Origin: Rhodospirillaceae bacterium UBA1479
GTDB lineage: Bacteria; Pseudomonadota; Alphaproteobacteria; Rhodospirillales; Casp-alpha2
Direction: 5' to 3'
Assembly: GCA_002325375.1 (NCBI GenBank)
Contig: DCRZ01000002.1
Span: forward strand, 673,198 to 737,197
DNA length: 64,000 nt
A program made the translations under genes and the position numbers. Below, piece after piece: positions 50,496 to 60,775 of the stretch. Within the stretch, counting starts at the first letter, position 1, and each line of letters starts with the position of its first letter. The notes beneath the pieces were generated by a model. The model saw only the letters and a program-made list of their open reading frames with translations, searched no databases and was not told the DNA's origin.

Positions 50496-52508
50496 ATGAG
50501 GTTTCTAAACAACGTCAGAATCCTGACGAAAGTTTCGCTCGGCTTCGGTGTGGTCCTGGCGCTTCTTGTGGTGACCGGCATGACCGGTGGAGTGAACCTG
50601 AAAAACGGCGACGCCAATTTCGCGCGTTACCGAGGCATCGCCACCGAGACCAACCAGGCGGCCCGGGTTCAGACCAGTCTTCTGGAAACCCAGTTGGAAA
50701 TCCGCAAGTTCCTGAAAAGCGCGACCGAAGAGACCCTGGAAACCGTAAAAGATCGGGCTCAGCTGACTATCCAATTGAATGACCAGCTGACCAAGATGAT
50801 CAAGGAACCGCAGGAAAACGCCCTGGCCCAGGAGGTCGGGCGCAATCTTTCCAACTATATCTCCGCGTTTGATGAGGTGGCGGCTCGTCAGGCACGCATT
50901 GACGATCTGGTGCAGAACAGGATCGATGTGCTCAGCCGGGAAATGCGGGCGCTTATCGCGGGCATCAAGAAAAAGACCCAGGACGCGATCGACGTTACGG
51001 GTGCCTATAACGCGTCGACGGTGCAACGCGATCTTTTGCTGATGCTTCTGAACACGGCCACATTCCTTGTTTCCAATGATCAGGAATCTTTCGATAACGC
51101 GCTCAAGGAATCGGCCGCGATGAAGGCGAACCAATCCATCATGGTCGCCGACTTCCTGGAAGAAGACTGGCTCAAGATGACGGATGAACTGGCGACCAAG
51201 CACGAGGCGTTCATCGCCGCCCTGCAGGACGTTTATGAGCATGTGAACGCCCGCAATGCGGCGATCGAAACGCAGCTGGATACCATCGGCCCGGACGTAT
51301 CCGCCCAGATGGACGAACTGAAGTTGGGCTTCAAGACGGATCAGGACCTGTTGGGGGCGGACACCAGTGCGGCCATGCGCAAGGGGTTGATCACCATGGT
51401 CAGTGCCGCCGGTATTGCCCTGGTTTTGGGGATCGCGGCCGCGTGGTTGATCGGCACGGGCATTTCCCGCCCGATCGGCGCCATCACGCGGGCCATGACG
51501 GCCCTGGCCCATGGCGACAAGACTGTTGAGATTCCGGGACGTGATCAGAAGGACGAAGTCGGCGATATGGCGCAGGCGGTCCTGGTCTTCAAGGAGAACA
51601 TGATCAAGGCCGATGAACTGGCGGCCCGCGAGCAGGAAGAGGCGGCGCAGCGCGAGGAGCGGTCGCGCCGTCTGGTCGAGTTGACCGGCAGTTTCGATTC
51701 CGACGTGACCGAATTGTTGCGCGCCCTTGGGGCCTCGGCGACGGAAATGGAGGCAACGGCCGCCACCATGTCGGAGATCGCCGGTAACACCAATACCCGT
51801 GCCGCAACGGTTGCAGGGGCCGCGGAACAGGCATCGGGCAACGTGCAGACCGTGGCGACGGCGACCGAGGAGTTGTCCAGTTCGATCCAGGAGATCGGCC
51901 GGCAGGTCAGCCAGTCGACCGAAATCGCGGGCCGTGCGGTGAATCAGGCGGCGCAGACCGACCAGCAGGTTCAGGGCCTGGCCGATGCGGCGCAGAAGAT
52001 CGGCGATGTCATCAGCCTGATCGCCGATATTGCCGAGCAGACCAACCTGTTGGCCCTCAACGCGACCATCGAAGCCGCCCGCGCCGGTGACGCGGGCAAG
52101 GGCTTCGCCGTGGTCGCCAGCGAGGTCAAGAATCTGGCCAATCAGACCGCCAAGGCGACCGGTGATATCGAGCAGCAGATCGGCGCGATCCAAACCGAGA
52201 CGCTGGAAGCCGTCACGGCCATCCGGTCCATCACCGATACCATCAAGTCGATGGATGAAATTGCCGCGGCCATCGCCGCCGCGGTCGAACAACAGGGAGC
52301 CGCGACGGGTGAAATCGCGCGCAATGTCGAGCAGGCCGCCGTCGGCACGCAGGAAGTCACCTCGAACATCATTCAGGTGACCGCCGCCGCCGAGGAAACG
52401 GGAACATCCGCAGCCGAGGTAAAGCATGTGGCGGCCGAACTGAATCAAAAGGCAGAACTTCTGCGCAAGCAAGTGGAACGGTTTCTCACAGACGTCCGCG
52501 CTGCCTGA
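50496..52508 (+). CDS. Methyl-accepting chemotaxis protein
   Basis: 670 residues. One membrane helix lies at about 10-33, a periplasmic region of about 260 residues follows, and a second helix ([20 protein letters not shown]) lies near 298-318. HAMP follows ([19 protein letters not shown]), then a long coiled-coil signalling domain with the hairpin tip [20 protein letters not shown] and [18 protein letters not shown]. The ligand-binding region is helical and not of the Cache type by eye. It would pass attractant or repellent signals to CheA and CheW, which are not in this window. It is monocistronic. The 155-bp region upstream is AT-rich, with GGGGATAGGTG before the ATG. Confidence 0.95.
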   Translation: MRFLNNVRILTKVSLGFGVVLALLVVTGMTGGVNLKNGDANFARYRGIATETNQAARVQTSLLETQLEIRKFLKSATEETLETVKDRAQLTIQLNDQLTKMIKEPQENALAQEVGRNLSNYISAFDEVAARQARIDDLVQNRIDVLSREMRALIAGIKKKTQDAIDVTGAYNASTVQRDLLLMLLNTATFLVSNDQESFDNALKESAAMKANQSIMVADFLEEDWLKMTDELATKHEAFIAALQDVYEHVNARNAAIETQLDTIGPDVSAQMDELKLGFKTDQDLLGADTSAAMRKGLITMVSAAGIALVLGIAAAWLIGTGISRPIGAITRAMTALAHGDKTVEIPGRDQKDEVGDMAQAVLVFKENMIKADELAAREQEEAAQREERSRRLVELTGSFDSDVTELLRALGASATEMEATAATMSEIAGNTNTRAATVAGAAEQASGNVQTVATATEELSSSIQEIGRQVSQSTEIAGRAVNQAAQTDQQVQGLADAAQKIGDVISLIADIAEQTNLLALNATIEAARAGDAGKGFAVVASEVKNLANQTAKATGDIEQQIGAIQTETLEAVTAIRSITDTIKSMDEIAAAIAAAVEQQGAATGEIARNVEQAAVGTQEVTSNIIQVTAAAEETGTSAAEVKHVAAELNQKAELLRKQVERFLTDVRAA

Positions 52509-52536
52509 TCGCTGATCGCACGGAATTGGGCGGAAA

Positions 52537-52553
52537 CCGTTCCCTGGGAACGG
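52537..52553 (+). terminator. Hairpin after chemoreceptor gene
   Basis: CCGTTCC-CTG-GGAACGG: a seven-bp perfect stem beginning 29 bases past the stop at 52508. It lacks a run of T, so if it ends transcription it does so weakly or with Rho. Confidence 0.4.
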
Positions 52554-52607
52554 CGCGACGGGCCCTGTTCCCGCTATCACGATGGCGATACGACTTCGGT
52601 CTGATTT

Positions 52608-52632
52608 GTGTTACGGTTCGCGGGCGTAACAC
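52608..52632 (+). promoter_or_regulatory. Inverted repeat just before the PAS_5 gene
   Basis: GTGTTACG-N9-CGTAACAC, with perfect eight-base arms, ends 19 bases before the ATG at 52652. It could be an operator dyad or a leader hairpin next to the ribosome-binding GGGTGAGG. I cannot choose between these. Confidence 0.45.
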
Positions 52633-52651
52633 GTATTTCGGGTGAGGTTCC

Positions 52652-53191
52652 ATGGCCGAGTTCAAGCCTCACGGCACACGGCTTCTGTCACTGCCTCTCA
52701 ACGAACTTAAATCTGACGATCTGCGGTCCGCCCTTGATCTGTGGCGGGGCTGGTGTGGTGATCGGGACGCGCCGGTTTGGGCCGATGTCTCCCTTTCCGC
52801 CTTTCCGCCCAAACTTTTGCCCATGGCGACGGTGGTCGATGTCATCGACGGCGGCAAGGATTTCAAATACCGCTATTGGGGGTCGGAACTGTCACGCCTG
52901 TTCAAGCGGGAGGAAACGGGCGTGTTGTTGTCCGAACATGTGGTCAATCAGTCGGGCCATATCCGCTTCAGCCAGTTCTGGGAAGTGGTTGTCCAGGCCC
53001 GCCCGTTACTGTTCATGACGATCTTCGAGCGGGTCGAAGGCGTGATGGCGGAAAAGCTCAACCTGCGCCTGCCCGTCATCGATGACGCGGGCGCTGTGGA
53101 CAAGATCATCTCGCTCAGTGTCTTGGACCGGGTTGGGATTCAGGATTTCGAGGACCTGAGCGACCACTGGCAGGCCGAGATCGCCGGCTGA
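52652..53191 (+). CDS. PAS_5-type small sensor-like protein
   Basis: 179 residues. The central part (LPMATVVDVIDGGKDFKYRYWGSEL, then VLLSEHVVNQSGHIRFSQFWEVV) follows the short PAS fold common in Rhodospirillales-type genomes (PAS_5). Such proteins usually stand alone, without an output domain, and their ligands are unknown. It is soluble, with no signal peptide. GGGTGAGG lies before the ATG. It ends six bases before the MoaD-like gene on the opposite strand. It may sense redox or a small molecule next to the aldehyde oxidoreductase, but the proximity could be chance. Confidence 0.75.
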   Translation: MAEFKPHGTRLLSLPLNELKSDDLRSALDLWRGWCGDRDAPVWADVSLSAFPPKLLPMATVVDVIDGGKDFKYRYWGSELSRLFKREETGVLLSEHVVNQSGHIRFSQFWEVVVQARPLLFMTIFERVEGVMAEKLNLRLPVIDDAGAVDKIISLSVLDRVGIQDFEDLSDHWQAEIAG

Positions 53192-53197
53192 GGATCG

Positions 53198-53458
53198 TCA
53201 GCCGCCCTTGATGGCCGGGAACACGGTGACCTCGTCGCCTTCCGACAACGGTACGTCCGCGCGCCCGGCAATGGGCACGGCATCCTCGTTCAGCATGGTC
53301 ATATAGGCCTCGCCGATGCCGTCGGGCAGCTTCAACTGCGTGATCAGGTCTTCCAGGCTGGCGCCGTCGGCCAGGGTGAAGGCACCCACGCCGTTGCCGT
53401 CGAACCCCGGTGGGGCGAACGGGTCCATGGCGATCAGCTTGACCGTGACCTTCATCAT
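53198..53458 (-). CDS. MoaD/ThiS-family small protein
   Basis: 86 residues ending in GG (VTVFPAIKGG), the tail that is activated as an adenylate and thiocarboxylate in MoaD and ThiS. The beta-grasp pattern is visible (MMKVTVKLIAMDPFAPPG, TLADGASLEDLITQLKLP). It starts eight bases after the aldehyde ferredoxin oxidoreductase stop; many AOR genes carry such a partner, thought to serve assembly or sulfuration of the tungsten pterin cofactor. Two adjacent ATGs (53458 and 53455) are possible starts. No MoeB- or ThiF-like activator is in the window. Confidence 0.85.
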   Translation of the reverse strand: MMKVTVKLIAMDPFAPPGFDGNGVGAFTLADGASLEDLITQLKLPDGIGEAYMTMLNEDAVPIAGRADVPLSEGDEVTVFPAIKGG

Positions 53459-53466
53459 CCGGTCGC

Positions 53467-55296
53467 TCAGGCCAGGCCCAGGCGGCTGAGTGTCTGGGTT
53501 GTCGGCTCGCCATCGGGGGTCCAGCCGCGCAGCTCGTAATATTCCGGCAGCATCTTGGCCAATTCGGCGACATGGCCCTTGCCGGCCCCGCCCTTGGCCG
53601 GTTCGGTCAGCACCCGTTTCGGCAGGGTGTCGTCCTTGGCCGTGAAGCCGGCGGCGTTGTTGAACAGGCGTTCCAGGTTGTAGATGCGCTCCCCCAGTTC
53701 CAACAGGCGCTCGACCGTCCAATCGCCCTCGCAGGCGGCGTCGATCTGGTCGGCGTAGTCGGGGGCCTGCCAGGCCGCCTTGGTGAAAGTGCAGAGCCCC
53801 GAGGAATCGATGGCGGCGATGTAATCCTGGCTGTCCTTGACGATCTTGGCCTTGCCGTCCGGCGTCACGCGCTGGAAGTCGTCCTGGAACGGGGCCGCCT
53901 TCAGGTGACAGGCCCCGCGGTTGGACGTGGCGTAGCCGAGCGCCATACCCTGCATGGCGCGGGGATCGTAGCCCGGGAATTCCTGGCCTTTTACGACCAT
54001 GGCGAATTCGGGATGGCCGTATTTTTCGCACAGCCGCTTGGCGCCCAAGCCCAGGTCCTTGCCGAAGCCCTGGGCCGTGCCCGTGACCTCAGCGGCCCAA
54101 CAAAGCGCCTCCGCATTGCCGAAGGAAAAGTCGCGGCCCTCGGTCTGCTCCGTGGTGATGGCCCCCTCCATGAACAGTTCCATGGCGGCGGCGACGGTAG
54201 CGCCGAAGGAAATGGGGTCCATGCCGTGTTCGTTGCACAGGGCCGAGGCGTAGGTCGCGGCCTCCACATCCTGCACGCCGCACATGGGACCGACGGCATA
54301 GGCGGATTCGTATTCCAGGCCGCCGGTCACGCCGGAATAGCGCGCCTTGCCCTTGATGGAGAAATGGTCCGGGTCGATCTTGGCCATGCGCCCGCAGCCG
54401 ATGGAGCAGGCGAAGCAGGCCTTGTTGCCCTGATAGGGGGCTTCGCCGTCGGATTTCCGCACCGTGTGTTGCTTCTTCACGTTGACGTCGGCAATGTGCT
54501 CGAACTGGACCTCGCGGCAATTGAGGGTCGGCAGGGACCCATGGGCCTGGGTCACGTCCATCATGGCCATGGTGCCGAGCCCGGAATAGCGGGCGCGGGC
54601 CGGGCTGGGGTCCAAAATCTTCCGCTTCTCCCGCGTCACGTCGAGGAACCGCTTGGGGTCGTTGACGGCGACGCCGGTGGTGCCGCGCACGGCCACCGCC
54701 TTCAGCAGCTTCGATCCCATGACCGCGCCGACGCCGGAACGCCCGGCCGCGCGGTCGCGGTCGTTCATGATGCAGGCATAGCGCGACAGGCCTTCGCCCG
54801 CCCCGCCGATGGAAGCGATGCGGATCAAGGGATCCTGATGGCGCTTCTTGATGGCGTCTTCCGTGTCCCACACGGTTTCGCCCCAGATGAAGCCCTCGGC
54901 GTCGAGCAGTTCGGCCTTGTCGTCGACCAGCATCAGGTAGACCGGCTTGGCCGACTTGCCTTCGATGATGACCATGTCCCAGCCGGCCTGCTTCAATTCA
55001 CCGCCGAACTGCCCGCCCGAGTTGGAGCAGGCGACGGTGCCGGTCAGCGGTCCCTTGGTGACCACGGAATAGCGCCCGCCCGTGGAGGCGCAGGTGCCGG
55101 TCAGCGGCCCGGTGACGAAGATCAGCTTGTTGTCGGGGCTCAGGGGATCGACCTTGGGGTCGATTTCCTCATACAGATATTTGGTGCCCAGGCCGCGCTG
55201 GCCCAGGTACAGCTTGACCCACTCCATGTTGAGCGGTTCCGGGGTGCAGGTGCCCTTGGTCAGGTTCACCCGAAGCAGTTTGCCATGCCAAGCCAC
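53467..55296 (-). CDS. Aldehyde ferredoxin oxidoreductase (tungsten/molybdenum type)
   Basis: 609 residues, the usual length. The N-terminal pterin-binding domain starts GKLLRVNLTKG and contains LGTKYLYEEIDP, GPLTGTCASTGGRYSVVTKGP in part, and ACIMNDRDRAAGRSGVGAVMGSK. The [4Fe-4S] ligands are Cys in ACFACSIGCGR plus a late one in IDSSGLCTFT. These enzymes oxidise aldehydes to acids, or reduce acids, with ferredoxin, and most studied ones are from anaerobes. A subset is found in aerobic or facultative proteobacteria. It is coupled to a MoaD-like gene. No ferredoxin or NADH-linked partner is adjacent, so the electron acceptor is not clear. Confidence 0.93.
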   Translation of the reverse strand: MAWHGKLLRVNLTKGTCTPEPLNMEWVKLYLGQRGLGTKYLYEEIDPKVDPLSPDNKLIFVTGPLTGTCASTGGRYSVVTKGPLTGTVACSNSGGQFGGELKQAGWDMVIIEGKSAKPVYLMLVDDKAELLDAEGFIWGETVWDTEDAIKKRHQDPLIRIASIGGAGEGLSRYACIMNDRDRAAGRSGVGAVMGSKLLKAVAVRGTTGVAVNDPKRFLDVTREKRKILDPSPARARYSGLGTMAMMDVTQAHGSLPTLNCREVQFEHIADVNVKKQHTVRKSDGEAPYQGNKACFACSIGCGRMAKIDPDHFSIKGKARYSGVTGGLEYESAYAVGPMCGVQDVEAATYASALCNEHGMDPISFGATVAAAMELFMEGAITTEQTEGRDFSFGNAEALCWAAEVTGTAQGFGKDLGLGAKRLCEKYGHPEFAMVVKGQEFPGYDPRAMQGMALGYATSNRGACHLKAAPFQDDFQRVTPDGKAKIVKDSQDYIAAIDSSGLCTFTKAAWQAPDYADQIDAACEGDWTVERLLELGERIYNLERLFNNAAGFTAKDDTLPKRVLTEPAKGGAGKGHVAELAKMLPEYYELRGWTPDGEPTTQTLSRLGLA

Positions 55297-55710
55297 GGTC
55301 GGTCTCCGTCGTCGATGTCAGGTGCGTTGTCTTTAGGTGTAGGCAATCCGGGCACTTGTTTCCAGTGGCAAAAGCACCGCAATCGCGGGGTCGTTGCTTC
55401 AACCGCGGTAAACCGGGTGCGTCATGGTGCCGTGGGCCACCATGGACCAATAGGCTACATGTTGTATATGGCGAAAGTCCGGTTGTTGATCTTCCGTTAT
55501 CATTGTCACATGTTGCGATGATGTTGAGGTTTGATTTCCAGGAAATCCGCCATTATTCAGACGTTCCTTGCGGCTTGAGCGCTTCACGACATCTTGCGGC
55601 TGGTCGTCAATGACGTGCGACTTAATGGGCTGCTTAAACGAACGAATTCCGGTCGACCTGCGATGCACAGGGAGCATGCATCAAGCAATTAGGGTATCTG
55701 CTGCTCAATC
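55297..55710. promoter_or_regulatory. Intergenic region between AOR and hybrid kinase
   Basis: A 414-bp divergent gap in which I see no gene. It holds one inverted repeat, CATGGTG-N8-CACCATG (55423-55444), that could be an operator for the oxidoreductase. AT-rich stretches near 55480-55560 and 55625-55700 may carry the promoter of the kinase gene. No convincing -35/-10 pair was found. Confidence 0.3.
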
Positions 55711-58362
55711 ATGACATCCCAGACAATCAAGGTTCTGACCTGGATCGCCAATTTGGTCGGCGCCTGCATGATCGCGGCGTTGATTGTGTTCGGTATTGTC
55801 GCGGTTGAAAAATTCCGCGTCGTCAATGATTACTGGCGCGAATTCAACGAGAAGTCGACGGTTACCAGTCAGTTTCTGCTGAAGTTGAAATCCGAATTCG
55901 GGTACGGCGGGTTCATCCACAATTTCAAGAACTACATCCTGCGGGGAGACGATCGATACGCCTTCCTGGTGGCCGACGATATTGTCATGGTGCGGGCAAC
56001 GCTGGCCCAGCTGAGGCCGTTGCTGGTGACCAAGGAGGAAAAGGCGGCCTTGGCCAAGGTCGAGGTGGTTTTCCGTGCGTACGCCGACAATCTGGAAGCC
56101 GCGGAACGGCTTATTCAGGCCGACCGCACCCCGACGGATGTTGATGCCGTCGTCAGGGTCGACGACAGGCCGGCGATCGAGGGGTTTGACGAAATCGCGG
56201 CATCCTTGCGCGCACGCAGCCGCAAGATTGCGGCCAAGACGGAAGTCGAATTGAATGCCGCCATTGATTTCCTGGCCTTGGGCGGCGTGCTGATCGGGTT
56301 CATTATCCTGATTACCATCATGGTCAACCTGTTCCTGCGCCGGATCGTTTCCGACAACGCGAAAATTCAGGCCGCCGACCGGGCAAAATCCGAATTCCTC
56401 GCCAATATGAGCCACGAAATCCGCACCCCCCTGAACGCCATCGTCGGGCTGTCAGGTTTGGCACTGCGCACGGATCTCACGGAACAGCAGCGCGACTACT
56501 TGGACAAAGTGCAGACCTCGTCCCACTCCCTGTTGGGGATCATCAACGACATCCTCGATTTTTCCAAGATCGAGGCGGGCAAGCTTGATGTAGAGGAAAT
56601 AGATTTTCAGCTCGACCGGGTGTTCGAGGATTTGTCCGATATCATGATCGCCCGGGCGTCGGACAAGCCGCTTGAAATGGCGTTCCGCATCGACCCCGAC
56701 ACGCCGCTCGACCTGCGTGGTGACCCATTGCGCCTGGGGCAGATCCTGATCAACCTGACCAGCAACGCGATCAAGTTTACCGAGCACGGCGAGATTCTCG
56801 TCGAGGTCAAATTCCGGGGCCTGGAAGACGACAAGGTGCGGCTACGGTTCGAAGTATCCGATACCGGCATCGGCATGAATGAGGAACAGGTCGCCGGCCT
56901 GTTCCAGGCATTCAGCCAAGCCGATGAATCGACGACCCGGCGGTTCGGCGGCACGGGTCTTGGGCTTGCCATCAGCAAGACCCTGGTCACGCTGATGGGG
57001 GGCGAGATCGGCGTGCACAGCACGCCTGGGCAGGGCAGCACGTTCTGGTTCACGGTCTCGGCCAAGCGCGCGGTCGACCCCGTTGCGCGACGCCAGCCTT
57101 CGCCCGATCTGCGCGGACTGCGGGTTTTGGTCGTCGATGACAACCAGACGGCGCGGACGATTCTGACCGAAGCCCTGCAAGCCATGTCGTTCGACGCGAC
57201 GGCCGTTCATTCCGGCGAGGCGGCCTTGGCGGAACTGAGCCGATCCGTGACCGACGGCGACCCGGCACCTTATCGGCTGGTGCTTATGGACTGGTCGATG
57301 CCCGGGTTCGACGGCATTGAGACGATGCGGGAGATCAAGAAAATCAAGGGGCTGGCAGCCCTGCCGACCGTCATCGTCGTCACCGCGTTTGGCCGGGAGA
57401 AAGTTCGGAATTCAGCTCAAGAGGTTGGGGCCGAGGCGTTCCTTGTCAAGCCGGTCAACCAATCGACACTGTTCGATACGATCATGACCATTTTCGGAAA
57501 AGAGCAGGCCGCGCCTGTAGCGGCGTTGGGCGGGCGTCGGACAGGGGCACAGGTCAGCTTAACGGGCAAACGAATCCTGCTGGCCGAGGACAACGAAATT
57601 AACCAGCTGGTTGCGATCGAAATCCTTCAGGCTGAGGGCATGATCGTTGACGTCGCCGGGAACGGCCGCGAGGCGTTGCAAATGGTCAAGGGGCGGCACT
57701 ATGACGCTGTTCTGATGGATATTCAGATGCCGGAGATGGACGGCTTCGAAGCGACCCAATTGATCCGCGAGGACCGGCGATTTCAACGGCTTCCGATCAT
57801 CGCCATGACGGCCCATGCCATGGTCGAGGAACGGGCGAAATGTCTGGCGTCGGGAATGAACGACCATGTCGCCAAGCCGATCGACCCTGATCTTCTGTTC
57901 GCGGCCCTGGCGAAATGGATCAGGCCTCCTGAATCGTTGCCGACGGTTGCCGATGAAGGGCAGAAGGTCAAACACCGACGCGTGGAAGATACCCCGGTCA
58001 TTGCGCTGCCGGATCAGGTCGCCGGGTTTGACATGGCGGCGGCGCGCACGGCGCTTGGCAATAACGAAGCCCTGTTGGCGCGTTTGTTCGCGGATTTCCT
58101 GGACAAGTACACGAGCTACGGAGACAAGATCGCCGAAGCCCTGGCCGCCGGTGACGGGGAGACCGCGGAACGCACCGCCCATTCCCTGAAGGGGGTTAGC
58201 GGCACCCTTTGCGCCACGCGGGTATATGCGGCCGCGACCGCCGTGGACGCCGCCTTGCGCGACGATCCGGCGGGCGATGAAGCGCAGGATCTGCTGCGCG
58301 AATTGTCCGAAGCCCTTGACGAGGTCCGTCAATCGCTGACCGCAGCGATCGGCACGAATTGA
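55711..58362 (+). CDS. Hybrid histidine kinase with two receivers and an HPt domain
   Basis: 883 residues. Membrane helices lie at about 11-33 and 187-210 around a periplasmic region of about 150 residues. The kinase dimerisation domain has [16 protein letters not shown] (His near 235), and ATP-binding motifs include [11 protein letters not shown] and [13 protein letters not shown]. Receiver 1 (about 470-590) has the phospho-Asp in [10 protein letters not shown], receiver 2 (about 620-735) in [13 protein letters not shown]. The HPt domain near 820 has [13 protein letters not shown]. It is therefore a full phosphorelay in one chain. There is no cognate response regulator next to it. The region upstream is 414 bp of intergenic DNA shared with the aldehyde oxidoreductase gene. 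Confidence 0.95.
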   Translation: MTSQTIKVLTWIANLVGACMIAALIVFGIVAVEKFRVVNDYWREFNEKSTVTSQFLLKLKSEFGYGGFIHNFKNYILRGDDRYAFLVADDIVMVRATLAQLRPLLVTKEEKAALAKVEVVFRAYADNLEAAERLIQADRTPTDVDAVVRVDDRPAIEGFDEIAASLRARSRKIAAKTEVELNAAIDFLALGGVLIGFIILITIMVNLFLRRIVSDNAKIQAADRAKSEFLANMSHEIRTPLNAIVGLSGLALRTDLTEQQRDYLDKVQTSSHSLLGIINDILDFSKIEAGKLDVEEIDFQLDRVFEDLSDIMIARASDKPLEMAFRIDPDTPLDLRGDPLRLGQILINLTSNAIKFTEHGEILVEVKFRGLEDDKVRLRFEVSDTGIGMNEEQVAGLFQAFSQADESTTRRFGGTGLGLAISKTLVTLMGGEIGVHSTPGQGSTFWFTVSAKRAVDPVARRQPSPDLRGLRVLVVDDNQTARTILTEALQAMSFDATAVHSGEAALAELSRSVTDGDPAPYRLVLMDWSMPGFDGIETMREIKKIKGLAALPTVIVVTAFGREKVRNSAQEVGAEAFLVKPVNQSTLFDTIMTIFGKEQAAPVAALGGRRTGAQVSLTGKRILLAEDNEINQLVAIEILQAEGMIVDVAGNGREALQMVKGRHYDAVLMDIQMPEMDGFEATQLIREDRRFQRLPIIAMTAHAMVEERAKCLASGMNDHVAKPIDPDLLFAALAKWIRPPESLPTVADEGQKVKHRRVEDTPVIALPDQVAGFDMAAARTALGNNEALLARLFADFLDKYTSYGDKIAEALAAGDGETAERTAHSLKGVSGTLCATRVYAAATAVDAALRDDPAGDEAQDLLRELSEALDEVRQSLTAAIGTN

Positions 58363-58363
58363 T

Positions 58364-58378
58364 CGCCGCTTTGCGGCG
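58364..58378. terminator. Hairpin between convergent kinase and malic enzyme genes
   Basis: CGCCGC-TTT-GCGGCG is a perfect six-bp GC stem in the 27-bp space between two convergent stops. It is symmetrical and could act for both genes, but there is no T-run on either side. Confidence 0.35.
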
Positions 58379-58389
58379 GCCTCACCAGA

Positions 58390-60669
58390 TCAGATCAGGC
58401 GGCGGCGGATTTGGGCGTCGACCACGGCCAGGGCCGCCATGTTGACGATACCGCGCGCCGTCACGGCGCTGGTCAGCACATGGGCCGGCATGTCCGTTCC
58501 GATCAGGATGGGGCCGATGGGCAGGCCGTTGTCCAGCGACTTCAAAAGGTTGAAGGCGCTGTTGGCGGCTTCGCGGTCGGGAAACACCAGAAGATTGGCC
58601 ATGCCCTTGAGCCGCGAATTGGGGAACACGCGGTTGCGTACGTCCTCGTCAATGGCGGCGTCGGCCTGCATTTCGCCCTCGACCTCCAGGTCGGGGGCCT
58701 GTTCACGAACCATGCGAAGCGCGTCCCGCATCTTGCGGGCGCAGGGCGAGTCGTCGGCGCCGAAGTTGGAATGGGACAACAGCGCGATCTTGGGCGTTTC
58801 GCCGAAGCTTTGTACGAATTCCGCCGACAGCAGGGTCATTTCCGCCAATTCCTCGGCCGAGGGATCAGGGGTCACCTGGGTATCGACCAGGAAGAAGGTG
58901 CCCTTGGGCAGCAGCAGCACGCTGAGTGCCGAGACGTCGCGCACACCCGGGGCCTTGCCGACCACGTCCATCATGTAGCGCAGGTGATAGTCGTAGCGCC
59001 CGATGACGCCACACAGCATGGCGTCGGCTTCGCCGCGTTTCAGCATGGTCGCCGCGATCACCGTGTTGTTGGTGCGCACGATCTGGCGCGCGGCCCCCGG
59101 CGACACGCCCTTGCGTTCCATCAGCGCGTGATAGCTGCGCCAATAGGCCTCGTAGCGGGGGTCGTTCTCCGGATTGCAGATTTCGAAATCCTTCTCCGGC
59201 TGAATGCGCAATCCCAGGCGCTCGATGCGCATTTCGATCACGTCGGGCCGGCCGATCAGGATCGGCTTGGCGATGCCTTCGTCGACCAGAACCTGGGTCG
59301 CGCGCAGCACACGATGGCTTTCGCCCTCGGCCAGGACCAGGCGTTTGGGGTCCTGCTTGGCCCGCTCGAAGATCGGCTTCATCAACATGCCGGAGCGGAA
59401 CACGAACTGTTCCAGCTTGTCGCGGTAGGCTTCGAAATCCTCGATCGGGTGCTTGGCGACGCCCGAGTCCATGGCCGCCTTGGCGACGGCGGTGGCGACC
59501 TCGACGATCAGGCGCATGTCGAAAGGTTTGGGCAGCAGATATTCGGGACCGAACCTGAGGTCCTCGCCCGAATAGGTGCGGGCCACGGTTTCCGAGCTTT
59601 CGGCCATGGTCAGGTCGGCAATGGCCTTGACCGCCGCCAGCTTCATTTCCTCGTTGATGGTCGTCGCCCCGCAATCTAGGGCGCCGCGGAAGATGAAGGG
59701 AAAGCAGAGCACGTTGTTGACCTGGTTGGGATAATCCGATCGGCCTGTGCAGATGATGGCCTGCGGGTTTGCGGCGCGCGCATCTTCGGGCAGGATTTCC
59801 GGATCCGGATTGGCCAGCGCCATGATGAACGGCCGTTCGGCCATGGTCTCGACCATTTCCTTCTTCAGGATGCCGGGGGCCGACAATCCCAGGAACACGT
59901 CGGCGCCGCGCACGGCCTCGGCCAGGGTGCGGGCATTGGTTTTGGCCGCGTATTCGGCCTTTTGGTCGGTCATCTCCTCGGTGCGGCCTTCGAACACCAC
60001 GCCGACATGGTCGACCAGGGTGATGTTTTCGCGCTTCAAGCCCATGGAGACCATAAGGTTCAGGCAGGCGATCCCGGCAGCGCCGCCGCCCGTGGACACC
60101 ACCTTGACCTTCGAAATGTCCTTTCCGACCACGCGCAGGCCGTTGGTCAGCGCGGCGCAGACGACGATCGCGGTGCCGTGCTGGTCATCGTGGAACACGG
60201 GAATCCCCATGCGTGCCTTCAGTTTCTGTTCCAGGATGAAACAGTCGGGCGACTTGAAATCTTCCAGATTGATGGCGCCGAAGGTCGGTTCCATGGCGGC
60301 GATGATGTCGACCAGCTTTTCCGGATCGGTTTCGTTCAACTCGATATCGAACACGTTGATCCCGGCGAACTTCTTGAACAGGACGGCCTTGCCCTCCATC
60401 ACCGGCTTGGACGCCAGGCCGCCGATGTTGCCCAGGCCCAGAACGGCGGTGCCGTTGGAGATCACGGCAACCAGGTTTTGGCGGCCGGTCAGCTTGGCGA
60501 CCTGTTCGGGATCTTCCTTGATGGCCAGGCAGGCAAAGGCGACGCCGGGCGAATAGGCCAGAGCCAGATCGCTCTGTGTCGCCAAGGGTTTTGTGGGGGT
60601 GATTTCCAGTTTTCCGGGCACGGGTTCCGCGTGAAAACGAAGCGCCCGTTCCTTCAGGGTGTCATCCAT
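58390..60669 (-). CDS. maeB: NADP-dependent malic enzyme with phosphotransacetylase-like domain
   Basis: 759 residues, the length of MaeB. The malic-enzyme part (about 1-430) has the Tyr-containing LALAYSPGVAFACLAI, the metal-binding VFHDDQHGTAIVV and a nucleotide-binding KVVSTGGGAAGIACLNLMV. The C-terminal 320 residues resemble phosphate acetyltransferase (VLAEGESHRVLRATQVLVDEG, LLSHSNFGADDSPCARKM); in MaeB this domain is regulatory, binding acetyl-CoA. It converts malate to pyruvate and CO2 with NADP reduction. It is monocistronic and convergent with the kinase gene. Confidence 0.95.
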   Translation of the reverse strand: MDDTLKERALRFHAEPVPGKLEITPTKPLATQSDLALAYSPGVAFACLAIKEDPEQVAKLTGRQNLVAVISNGTAVLGLGNIGGLASKPVMEGKAVLFKKFAGINVFDIELNETDPEKLVDIIAAMEPTFGAINLEDFKSPDCFILEQKLKARMGIPVFHDDQHGTAIVVCAALTNGLRVVGKDISKVKVVSTGGGAAGIACLNLMVSMGLKRENITLVDHVGVVFEGRTEEMTDQKAEYAAKTNARTLAEAVRGADVFLGLSAPGILKKEMVETMAERPFIMALANPDPEILPEDARAANPQAIICTGRSDYPNQVNNVLCFPFIFRGALDCGATTINEEMKLAAVKAIADLTMAESSETVARTYSGEDLRFGPEYLLPKPFDMRLIVEVATAVAKAAMDSGVAKHPIEDFEAYRDKLEQFVFRSGMLMKPIFERAKQDPKRLVLAEGESHRVLRATQVLVDEGIAKPILIGRPDVIEMRIERLGLRIQPEKDFEICNPENDPRYEAYWRSYHALMERKGVSPGAARQIVRTNNTVIAATMLKRGEADAMLCGVIGRYDYHLRYMMDVVGKAPGVRDVSALSVLLLPKGTFFLVDTQVTPDPSAEELAEMTLLSAEFVQSFGETPKIALLSHSNFGADDSPCARKMRDALRMVREQAPDLEVEGEMQADAAIDEDVRNRVFPNSRLKGMANLLVFPDREAANSAFNLLKSLDNGLPIGPILIGTDMPAHVLTSAVTARGIVNMAALAVVDAQIRRRLI

Positions 60670-60775
60670 CCCAAACCTCTTTTCTTATTCATTACGTGTT
60701 GATTGCGAGAAAGCTCTTGTAAGACTGCTCGCTGATCGGCAGAAAGACAACGAATTTCATGTTAGGGGTCCTCCC

